DNA from: Trachipleistophora hominis
Taxonomy: Eukaryota > Microsporidia > Pleistophoridae
Direction of reading: 5' to 3'
DNA: 64,000 bases
Assembly (NCBI GenBank): GCA_000316135.1
Contig: JH994045.1
Span: 28,477 to 92,476 of the forward strand
Under the pieces are notes generated by a model, which was given only the letters and a program-made list of their open reading frames with translations, was not told the DNA's origin and made no database searches. This document shows positions 43,412 to 51,610 of the stretch, piece by piece. Both the position numbers and the translations under genes were made by a program. Positions within the stretch are counted from its first letter, which is position 1, and each line of letters opens with the position of its first letter.

Positions 43412-44454
43412 TTATTAAAGAATAATAATTTAGAACGTTTGTAATGTGATTAAAGGAACGATTCTATGCGCTATTCTAAATGATCCCTTTGGCACCGTGT
43501 CTAATATTTTTTTATCGTAGAATTATTAGCTTAGCATATTTTTATACTGAAGTATTTTATTTTACAACCATTTATTACGTTCTCAAGTTAAATTTTTACT
43601 AAAAACAAGATTATCAGATCAATATATTCCCAGATTAGTATAATTAATATTGACGTATATTACTATCAATCTCTGCCAACGTATTTTAATATCCTCGCAG
43701 TTCCCGAATTATTGCAGCTTTCCGGGCATTGTAAAAAATAAATAATCACTCTTTTGTACAATAATCATTGTCTGTTTGATATCAAAGATCTATGGTGTTC
43801 AAATCTCTTGTTACGAAAACTAAAAGATAATCGACTGTTTATCTTCAATTGAGAAACGAGAGATGCTAAGAAAAGGTTAAAAATACTAATGTATCTTTAT
43901 AAATGAATATGATTGTTACTTGAAGAGGACACTTTATTTAATGTTGATATGGGGGGTACTACTTTCAATAATGATATATCATTTATTATACAATTCAACT
44001 ATTTAATATTATTTTCATGAAGAGTTGTGCTGAACATTAGTGTTTAATGAACGAAAAGTTGTACTAAGAAAAAATGAATTTATCAAGTGAGAAGGAGTAA
44101 ACAAACACGGAGATGTACTAAGAAGGAACAATATTTACAAATATAAACATACTAATCGTTAATTAATAAATATGTTATTATTTTAGATGAATATCTATTG
44201 CTGATATGAGAGAATAATATTTTATAGGTTTAGTTGAAGGTTTATATTGATAGAAAGGAAAATTAAATTGATGTGCTTATATACAGTGTAAATCATAATT
44301 TATTATAAATTATAACGAACCATAAGTTAATAATATACAATTATAAATCAAATCGTTTCATAGAAACTATCAACCAAAGCTCATTCTTACTTTACCATCG
44401 CATATAATTTGAAAGTTAAATAATACTTCTCACAACTCTTAGTATTTTAAGGTA
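43412..44454. other. intergenic, repeat-bearing
   Basis: AT-rich; a TTTATTTAATG dispersed repeat copy is at 43921-43972. No gene. Confidence 0.5.
43921..43972 (+). repeat. dispersed TTTATTTAATG repeat copy
   Basis: GAAGAGGACACTTTATTTAA, TGTTGATATG and GGGGTACTACTTTCA; closest to the copy at 10207-10256. Confidence 0.65.
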
Positions 44455-44605
44455 AACGTTGCCTCTCTCTCAAAAATCACAATTCTTCAAAAATAAACGT
44501 TGCCTCTCTCTGATAAATCATAATTCTTCAAAAATAAACGTTGCCTCTCTTTCATATATCACAATTCTTCAGAGGTAAACATTGCCTCTCTCACAGCTCT
44601 TAACG
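44455..44605 (+). repeat. minisatellite, 41-bp period, upstream of the H3 variant
   Basis: About 3.5 units with AACGTTGCCTCTCTCT and CACAATTCTTCAAAAATA. Lies 300-470 bp before the histone gene. Confidence 0.8.
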
Positions 44606-44904
44606 TTTATAAAGCAAATAGTCATCACTCCTCATAACAACATTATATGATCCCTGTTAATAACCCCATTCTCATATTCATAATACTACAAAAAACGTAA
44701 TAAACGTGCAAATAAATATCTTATAAGTACAAATAATTACCAAAAACTATAAATAACACTTAAATGTTGTATCAATCTATTTGTCCACAGTTATTAACTA
44801 TAATTTATTTACTACTTCTATTTCTCTTATTTATCTAAAATAATCCACAAAATAGCCCTTACCCTTAAAATAATCAAAAGACCCAAAATAAACAAAATAT
44901 TTTA

Positions 44905-44913
44905 CCCCTACCC
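44905..44913 (+). promoter_or_regulatory. C-runs before the histone H3 variant
   Basis: CCCCTACCC ending 8 nt before the ATG at 44921; the CCC-type start signal. Confidence 0.6.
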
Positions 44914-44920
44914 TGAGAGA

Positions 44921-45355
44921 ATGGCACGAACCGTACGACCATCCCGTCCAAAATTGCAGAGCCCCACCAAACGCACCCGCCAGCCCGTGATAAGCAAAGT
45001 AGCACGCAAAAAATCGCTAAGCATAAAAACACCAACAGTAAAGCAACTGCCCATCAAAAAGCCGACCAAGCTACGCTACCACGTAGAAAAGGAGATAAAA
45101 TATTACCGGCAGTCAATAACACATTTGGTGCCCAAGGCATGTTTTATCAGAATGCTAAAGGGCATGGTGCTTAAGATGGACACCCCGATGCGATTTACGA
45201 AGGATGCACTTGATATGCTGCAGGACGCGTATGAGAGTTACATTGTTGCCAATATGGAGACGTCTTACCTTGCGACTGTGCATGCCAAGCGTGTAACGCT
45301 TAAGCCGATTGATATCAATTTGATTAGGAAGATTAAGGATAGACAGCTGTTTTAG
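44921..45355 (+). CDS. divergent histone H3, centromeric (CenH3/CENP-A) candidate, 144 aa
   Basis: The C-terminal ~92 residues are a histone H3 fold: alpha-N/alpha-1 EIKYYRQSITHLVPKACFIR (compare H3 [20 protein letters not shown]), then MRFTKDALDMLQDAYESYIV, and HAKRVTLKPIDINLIRKI (H3 HAKRVTIMPKDIQLARRI). The tail of about 50 residues starts MART like H3 but lacks Lys4 and has no conserved ARKS context apart from a loose ARKKS. The F-Q-S-S loop of canonical H3 is F-T-K-D here, and there is no loop-1 insertion. Tail and core divergence suggest a CenH3 that marks centromeric nucleosomes; a fast-evolving canonical H3 is the alternative, since no second H3 is in the window. CCCC/CCC runs precede the ATG. 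Confidence 0.85.
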   Translation: MARTVRPSRPKLQSPTKRTRQPVISKVARKKSLSIKTPTVKQLPIKKPTKLRYHVEKEIKYYRQSITHLVPKACFIRMLKGMVLKMDTPMRFTKDALDMLQDAYESYIVANMETSYLATVHAKRVTLKPIDINLIRKIKDRQLF

Positions 45356-46452
45356 GAGAGCAATAAAATTAAATGGTTTGTAGCATAGAGCGGCGTTCTT
45401 CAGATTGAACGATGGAAGCGGCATCATATTCTGTTACGTTGTGATTTATGTGTTAAGGTAATGTGATCAGGCATGCATCTGATGCAAGGCAGTGCCACAC
45501 TGCAGCACATGATTACCCCTTCATTCTTTTAAATCTTCTTTCTTCTCAATCGTTTAAATCCTCATTATTCTCAATGTTCATTATTCTCATTCATCATTAT
45601 TCTCAATCCTTCTCAGTTAGTCTTGAGAGTCACTCTAAATATTTATCAATTCAATAAATTAAAGACCGTTGTGACAGACGAGTCTTTCATCATCATAAAA
45701 CAACTAAATTTAATTACCACCCTTAATTACATCCTTTTCACGTCGTTACGCCGTTTAATTTTTAATTAAATTTAAGAACTGTAACTGATCCTTACGTACG
45801 TAATAATTAGATTATAAATACTTATGATCAAGAATAGAAGGTCATACGTTAGATTAAGTACAGTTGTTAAAAGAGGATCTAAACACCTTGCTAATACAAT
45901 ACAACCTTCCCATTCTATCCACCACTAAATAACTATTTTACTATCATAGAGTGTATAATTACTCTAATCATACATGAAACGTTAAATTTATTATTTTTTA
46001 TTTTCTTTAATCTTTATCGTTATCTAAAGAGAATATTTTATCTAATGTTTAGGTTAAGACAACCATTAAGAACTAATACCTAAAGAATTACAAACCATTG
46101 CTTGTAATCACATTAAGACTTGTCTATCATAAGGGGTCAATCTCTAATTAATTATAACATTCTATAACGTTGTTTAATCCTTTGTTGAGTAAAAGGTGAT
46201 TATATCCTTCATACACTCAGTTTAATGTTAATAAAAAGAATAATAACACTAATGATGTATCTAATCAGATCGATATCATGTTAGTTAAGAGATTCTTGTG
46301 AAAGGTAAGTCTTACCTTAAACAACGTTTTAATTATTTAATATTCTTATCTTAGTATTCTTATCTCAGTATTCTTATCATAGTATTTTTATCTTAATATC
46401 ATAGATCTATTAACGTTTTACAACGAGTATTAACCTTTATGGATTGTCTACC
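45356..46452. other. intergenic, dispersed repeats
   Basis: Holds a TTTATTTAATG-type copy near 46025-46075 and an AAGACTTGTC-type repeat at 46113-46163. No gene seen. Confidence 0.5.
46113..46163 (+). repeat. dispersed AAGACTTGTC repeat copy
   Basis: AAGACTTGTCTATCATAAGG, then GTCAATCTCTAATTAATTAT; compare 23621-23668 and 53457-53507. Confidence 0.6.
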
Positions 46453-47145
46453 ATGCAATCTCTAATTAATATAAAACACTTTTTAATATTTTTAATTACA
46501 ATGGTACGTATCATGCAGGGAGATAATCCTATAAAGGAGGAAATTAGGGTTATTAAGAGAATGACGTACCAATTAAATGTAAAGAATTTTCAAGACCATC
46601 GTTTCTTCTTTGATGTCCTACTCGTCATGACTGTCATTTCCTCTTCAACGTCCTACTCTTCAAAACGACCATATTTTCCTCTTCAAGATCATAACTTCCT
46701 CGTCAAGATCATCATTTCCTCTTCAACGTCCTACTCTTCAAAACGACCATATTTTCCTCTTCAACGTCCTACTCGTCAAAAACATCACTTCCTCTTCAAC
46801 GTATCTTCTCCTATCCTGGCCCTAAACTCTTCAAGACCGGCCGCCTTCAAATCAAACATAAGCGCCTGCTGCAAAACGTACAACGGATCAGAAATGATTT
46901 TCTTAGGAATGGCAAGTATAAAATCAAAATCTCTTTTAGAATTGAAAGAACGTCCTACACTGAACGTAATGAAAAGTTCGCCCTGTTCATTCGCCTTTAC
47001 AAAGTCAAGAAACGTCTTCAAGGACTTAACAAAATCACCAATGATCGGCTTATCAGTGGAAGGAATGATTTTCACGAGTGCACGCGGGAAGAAAAAGGCG
47101 AACTGTGCAGGCAGGAATGCAACGATGTACGCACACATAAAGTAG
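46453..47145 (+). CDS. doubtful plus-strand ORF with signal-like start, overlapping a gene antisense
   Basis: ATG at 46453 opens MQSLINIKHFLIFLITMVRI, which looks like a signal peptide, followed by about 40 residues of plausible sequence. From 46630 it runs through a minisatellite and from 46785 it is antisense to the better-supported gene 46785-47558. No TATA element at the usual spacing. It may be a truncated secreted gene whose original end was lost, with the frame staying open by chance. Confidence 0.2.
   Translation: MQSLINIKHFLIFLITMVRIMQGDNPIKEEIRVIKRMTYQLNVKNFQDHRFFFDVLLVMTVISSSTSYSSKRPYFPLQDHNFLVKIIISSSTSYSSKRPYFPLQRPTRQKHHFLFNVSSPILALNSSRPAAFKSNISACCKTYNGSEMIFLGMASIKSKSLLELKERPTLNVMKSSPCSFAFTKSRNVFKDLTKSPMIGLSVEGMIFTSARGKKKANCAGRNATMYAHIK
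46635..46803 (+). repeat. minisatellite between convergent frames
   Basis: Units such as TCTTCAACGTCCTACTCTTC and AAAACGACCATATTTTCC repeated three to four times, running into the 3' end of the minus-strand gene. Confidence 0.75.
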
Positions 47146-47558
47146 CGTATCTCCAGGCTGATGGCTATCCGGCCGTTGAGTGCCAGATCATCAAAGTGCA
47201 GCATCAACCAGTCGTACAGCCGTTTGAATGCCTTCTTGTTGTTTATACTGGGGACGGCGTCCTTCGGCAGTCCGAGCTGGTCATTGATGTAATCTGCCAT
47301 GCTGTTCAGATCGGTATGCATGCGTTCAGTCTCCTCGCTTATTGCACACTTAGGAAGAGGCTGCCTTTGTTCCTGCGATGGCAGGTTGAGCAGGTGATCG
47401 AACGCCGGGTCTTTAGGATCGCTCATTGCTGTGTACGTCCTTAATTCCTGGTCTGATGCGTTGAATTTCTCCAGTTCTTGGTCCGTCAGGTCCATAGACA
47501 CCATGAAAGCGTTGCGTGCACCGCACTGGGCAAGCAGAACGAACGTTATGAGAAGCAT
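46785..47558 (-). CDS. secreted protein, 257 aa, family unknown
   Basis: Start at the ATG 47558 rather than the TTG-initiated longer frame: it opens the signal peptide MLLITFVLLAQCGARNA and has AATAAAAA about 26 nt upstream, with a GGGGG run between. The mature part is globular-looking, mostly helical, with an N-terminal acidic segment (LTDQELEKFNASDQELRTY) and a hydrophobic stretch YFMCAYIVAFLPAQFAFFF near the middle that could be a membrane segment or buried helix. It ends in the charged TLKRK. Its GC content and codon use are richer than those of the small secreted proteins, more like the housekeeping genes. No homology recognised. Confidence 0.75.
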   Translation of the reverse strand: MLLITFVLLAQCGARNAFMVSMDLTDQELEKFNASDQELRTYTAMSDPKDPAFDHLLNLPSQEQRQPLPKCAISEETERMHTDLNSMADYINDQLGLPKDAVPSINNKKAFKRLYDWLMLHFDDLALNGRIAISLEIRYFMCAYIVAFLPAQFAFFFPRALVKIIPSTDKPIIGDFVKSLKTFLDFVKANEQGELFITFSVGRSFNSKRDFDFILAIPKKIISDPLYVLQQALMFDLKAAGLEEFRARIGEDTLKRK

Positions 47559-47577
47559 TTCATGCAATGATCCCCCG

Positions 47578-47584
47578 TTTTTAT
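47578..47584 (-). promoter_or_regulatory. TATA-like and G-run upstream of the 257-aa secreted gene
   Basis: Minus strand ATAAAAA about 26 nt before the ATG, followed by GGGGG; the gene carries both signal types. Confidence 0.45.
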
Positions 47585-48275
47585 TGCAGCCGCAATGAAA
47601 CACGGCGTGTGACAGCAGGCATGGGAATGAAACAGCACCGTTTTCTTTTCTACTAAAAGAGCTTCGTTTAAAATGAAACAGCACCAATTAATTTTAAAAT
47701 ACTAATTTTAGAATGAAATCCTTTCAATTCAAAGGATTTACCAATCAAGCATCGTTTACGGTCCTAAACAGGGCAGACCCTGCGTTTAAAGTACCAACGA
47801 GTCGTACGATGAACGAAAGGAACAGTCACTGATAAGCTGTGTTACGCGATAGAACACGTTATTATCCCCGAGTGCAGGGCCTTTCACATCTTTTCAATCG
47901 TAATGACCACTAACCATTCTTACACATCCTTTCATTCGTATAACGCGTAGTAACAGAGAAATGAACCACCAACTATTCCTACGCATGCTAAGCTTAGCCT
48001 TTCAACCAATCACGTGCACCTCAACAATGAATACGTCATTAAACGCGTATTATACGGCAGTAATTCCTTAAAGTCCTTTTTATGCATTAATTCTATTCTC
48101 TTAGTCTATTCTCAGCATTTGTTATTTTCATTAATGTTTTTATTGCCTATCCCTTCTGATTAACCGTTTGGTTATTGTTCATTAAGATTAGCATTCATTA
48201 GTAAATCACATTCAGTATCAACATTTGTTAGAGGGTCTCTTTAAAAGACTTGTTTTAGCACTCCTTCTAGAATAG
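47585..48275. other. intergenic, no gene
   Basis: Shared upstream region between a minus-strand secreted gene and plus-strand Rpn3. Nothing coding recognised. Confidence 0.5.
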
Positions 48276-48345
48276 TTCGTAAGTTAGTCTTAGAGTAGTT
48301 CTTAGAGTAGTTCTTAGAGTAGTTCTTATAATAGTCCTTACATTA
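48276..48345 (+). repeat. microsatellite-like array, 12-bp period
   Basis: About four units of GAGTAGTTCTTA with flanking degenerate copies. Confidence 0.75.
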
Positions 48346-48493
48346 GTTTTATCACCTATTCATAACAACTGTCCTTAACATCTATCAATAACAACTGTCC
48401 TTAGCATTTATAAATAAAAATCCTGCCTAACATTCATCCCTGACCCTATCCATAACAACTGTCCTTAACATTCATCCACAAAAACAGTTTCTA

Positions 48494-48620
48494 ATCCTAT
48501 CCTCCTAACCCTACCCTCTAATCCTAACCTACCCTCTAACCCTAACCTACCCTCTAATCCTAACCTACCCTCTAATCCTAACCTATCCTCTAATCATAAC
48601 CTATCCTCCTAACCACAACT
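48494..48620 (+). repeat. telomere-like minisatellite, 18-bp period, upstream of Rpn3
   Basis: About six units of CCTAACCTACCCTCTAAT with variants containing CCCTAACC. The CCTAA content resembles telomeric repeats but the period is 18 and it is internal. It ends about 70 bp before the Rpn3 ATG. Confidence 0.8.
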
Positions 48621-48684
48621 ATCCCTACATCCAATCAACCCGTCCTATAAACAAACCCTTCCCTTTTATTTCTTTTATTTCTTA

Positions 48685-48690
48685 CCCCCC
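48685..48690 (+). promoter_or_regulatory. C-run start signal of Rpn3
   Basis: CCCCCC directly before the ATG at 48691, identical in form and position to the one at HIRA. Confidence 0.65.
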
Positions 48691-49752
48691 ATGGATACGC
48701 TCACTCAGATCTTAAAGGCGCCCGATCAGCAGACCAAGTGCAATCTGCTATCGCAGCACTTGCCTGCCCTGCTCACGGCAGACATAAAGGGCGACAGTCT
48801 AATCGCATTCCTCCTAAAAATACTGAAAATGCAGCAGAGAGAAGAACACGCAGAATGTATAAAAAAAATAACGAAGAACCAGAACAACCTGTCGGGTGTA
48901 CGACGGGAGAACGACTGGGTGGTAAGTTACATCGTACGCGCGTGTTTCATCTCGATGAAGAAACTGAACGACTACGATCTGCGTCTGTTCTGCAACCTCC
49001 TGATAACGAACCGCAAGTACGGCAATGCCAAGACGAGCCTTGCACTGAACAACATCGTTCTAAAGATCCTGATTGAGAAGAAAATGTTTTGGTACGCGCG
49101 TAATTACCTGAACGACGAGTACTGCGATGACAGCAAGTACAACCTGTACAAGGGGATAGTACGGTGCGTGTCGATGGAGTACGAGGATGCGTTGCGCTCG
49201 TTCCGGCTGGCGATGGCGCTGTCTGACCGGTACACGAGCAAAGTGCGGAAATACGAGTGTGTAACGCTGATGCTGCTGGGCAGGATGGACAAGTCGTACA
49301 GGTGGTGCAAGAGCCTGTGCGCGTACAAGGAGGCATGCGATGCCGTGAAGATGGGCGACAGGAAGAAGCTTGGGCGCGTGATTGAGGAGTACAAGAGCGC
49401 GTTCTGGGAGGACAAGACGTTCTTCCTGGTGTGTAGGCTTCACCATCTCATCGTGCAGGAGGGCATACGTAAGATATCGCTGGTGTACACGCGCATATCA
49501 CTGCAGGACGTGCAGGAGAAGTACGGGATAGCCGAGGAGCTGTTCACCAGGTACGTAAAGGACAGGAAGATACGGGGGATAGTGCAGAACGGCGTGTACA
49601 TCTCGGGCAGCGTGCCCCCGCTGCGTAGAACGCTCCGGCTGCTGGACACCCTGCGGCTGAACGAGAAGTGCAGCGAAAGGATGCGGTACCCGCGAATTAA
49701 AAAGATAAACTACGAGAACTACGTGAAGAACGGAGAGGGGCGGTCTAAGTAA
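48691..49752 (+). CDS. RPN3: 26S proteasome regulatory subunit Rpn3 (PSMD3), 353 aa
   Basis: Rpn3 is a PCI-domain lid subunit of the 26S proteasome. The C-terminal half carries the family features in order: YKGIVRCVSMEYEDALRSF (family YLGRI...EYSEA), the helical segment YKSAFWEDKTFFLVCRL, then LVYTRISLQDVQEKYGI, matching the Rpn3 PCI winged-helix block LSYSRISLADIAxKL, followed by the IRGIVQNGVYISG hairpin. At 353 residues it is far shorter than yeast or human Rpn3 (over 500), with the loss at the N-terminus. The gene is strikingly GC-rich compared with its surroundings, and six C residues abut the ATG. Two tandem arrays lie upstream. Confidence 0.85.
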   Translation: MDTLTQILKAPDQQTKCNLLSQHLPALLTADIKGDSLIAFLLKILKMQQREEHAECIKKITKNQNNLSGVRRENDWVVSYIVRACFISMKKLNDYDLRLFCNLLITNRKYGNAKTSLALNNIVLKILIEKKMFWYARNYLNDEYCDDSKYNLYKGIVRCVSMEYEDALRSFRLAMALSDRYTSKVRKYECVTLMLLGRMDKSYRWCKSLCAYKEACDAVKMGDRKKLGRVIEEYKSAFWEDKTFFLVCRLHHLIVQEGIRKISLVYTRISLQDVQEKYGIAEELFTRYVKDRKIRGIVQNGVYISGSVPPLRRTLRLLDTLRLNEKCSERMRYPRIKKINYENYVKNGEGRSK

Positions 49753-49835
49753 ACGTGTTCTGTAGTTTTTGGTGCGTTGAGCAGGAGAGGGGCATTTTCT
49801 TGTTTATGCGGAGCAGTGCCTTTTTATTCTTTTAC

Positions 49836-50190
49836 TAGCTGCGNNNNNNNNNNNNNNNNNNNNNNNNNNNNNNNNNNNNNNNNNNNNNNNNNNNNNNNNN
49901 NNNNNNNNNNNNNNNNNNNNNNNNNNNNNNNNNNNNNNNNNNNNNNNNNNNNNNNNNNNNNNNNNNNNNNNNNNNNNNNNNNNNNNNNNNNNNNNNNNNN
50001 NNNNNNNNNNNNNNNNNNNNNNNNNNNNNNNNNNNNNNNNNNNNNNNNNNNNNNNNNNNNNNNNNNNNNNNNNATGAGGATTTCATAACAACATGTAACT
50101 TATAAATATTAACGTAAAGACGAAATAATATTTTTTGAATTTTTTCTTGAACTGACCAATCAGCTTGTGAGTTGTTTTTTTATTATAATG
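49836..50190 (+). repeat. 330-bp dispersed element containing the assembly gap
   Basis: The left edge ACTAGCTGCG is the first ten bases of the 330-bp element and the right side (from 50074 to TGAACTGACCAATCAGC and GAGTTG) is its last third. The copy at 55847-56180 predicts about 200 bp for the missing middle. Confidence 0.7.
49844..50073. other. assembly gap, 230 Ns
   Basis: Run of N. It lies wholly inside a copy of the 330-bp dispersed element, so the gap is most likely a repeat the assembly could not resolve rather than missing gene content. Confidence 0.95.
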
Positions 50191-51583
50191 ATTTAATTAA
50201 TGACGTAGATGAAATATTTAATGTAAGTAATGTAAGGAGATGTAAATAGTTTAAGATGTAAAGGATGTAAATATTTTAAATGGTGTATTCAACATATTTA
50301 ATGTATTTAATGTAATACCTACCTATTTAATGTATTACATCCTATTTACTGTAATACTACCTATTTAATGTAACAATAATTTTATGTTTTATACGAATAA
50401 AGACGTAGTTTAAGACAATAATACATTACAGATTGAATAAATGATGCATTATAATCCTTTTCAGGATCTTTTACTTATCTTTTACTATGGTCTTGTAGTA
50501 AAACATTAAGTATGTATTAGTACGTCCTTATTATTCTTCTATATTAAAATTCTTATCTTATTAATGATAATTGTGATAAAGACACACCAAGAGAGTATAG
50601 AATACACTGAACATGTTTAAATTAACGTTCATACACGGAATGTTAAAACGTGTTGTGCTATTTCTTAGTTAATTATATTCATCATGTCTTGATAACAAAT
50701 GAAATGTTGCACTCTAAAGCGGAGGTAATCCTACGGTTGTTTAGCACTCTATGTTTCTACGATTACTCGTACTGCAAGGCGTAAATATTAAAGTACGTTC
50801 TTATCTTTTTAATTATTTTTACTACGAATACAAAACATGGACGGTGTATGCCAACGTACGAATTTCTTTCTTTTTTTAAAGTCTGTCTGATTGTTCTCTT
50901 TAATCTTTAAAAATACAATGGTTCTGTTCTATGACCGCCTTTTCTTTGGTGATTACACGTGAATGGCCATTAAATTAATTAAATATTCCGTTTTGGTATT
51001 TTTACAATTTTAGATAATTAAGAGTACGTGCAATGAGGATGTATAATATGAAGAGTATGAGGAGTATGAGAAGTAACGTACGTGCAATGAGGATGTATAA
51101 TATGAAGAGTATGACAACTAACGTACGTGCAATGACGACTATAGTACGTGTTGGTTGAATAGGTGGGAATGAATTTAATAATCTTAATTTACTGTACGAT
51201 AACATTTTTAATTTGTAGGAAATATTGGACGACCTTGTTACGGTCATCGTGTGTGAATTTAATGATGATGATAAAGTGGAAGGTTAGTCACCGGATTTTA
51301 ATAAATAAAACACCTTCAATCAAAAGAAAATGTTACGGTCATTGTGTGTGAATGTGCTTCACTGCAGTTAAACATCAATGTGTAATAAAAAATTGGTTAA
51401 TATACGCAGGACTGGTCCATTTTATAGTATAAATAGATTGTTTGGATGTTAAAGATAAATAAATAAATTATTTACTGTTTTTACAATTAAATATTATGTT
51501 TTACAGCATATCTTATCATTCAAGTATGTGTTATCATCATTTGCTATTTTAATGAAAATGTTGTATCTGGTAAATTAACGTGT
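50191..51583. other. intergenic with tandem repeats
   Basis: 50210-50400 is built of short ATTTAATGTAA-like units. 51020-51150 is a minisatellite and 51279-51332 is a second copy of the repeat at 9510-9570. No gene seen. Confidence 0.5.
51020..51150 (+). repeat. minisatellite with GTACGTGCAATGAGGATG units
   Basis: Two long units (GTACGTGCAATGAGGATG, TATAATATGAAGAGTATG) and two truncated ones. Confidence 0.75.
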
Positions 51584-51589
51584 TATAAG
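51584..51589 (+). promoter_or_regulatory. TATA-like element of the 492-aa secreted gene
   Basis: TATAAG, first base 27 nt before the ATG at 51611. Confidence 0.6.
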
Positions 51590-51610
51590 AATGGTTGAGC
51601 CTGATGAGGT

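Noticed and set aside
48947..49446. Three overlapping minus-strand ORFs in the Rpn3 region
   Set aside because: Antisense frames kept open by the GC-rich codon use of Rpn3.
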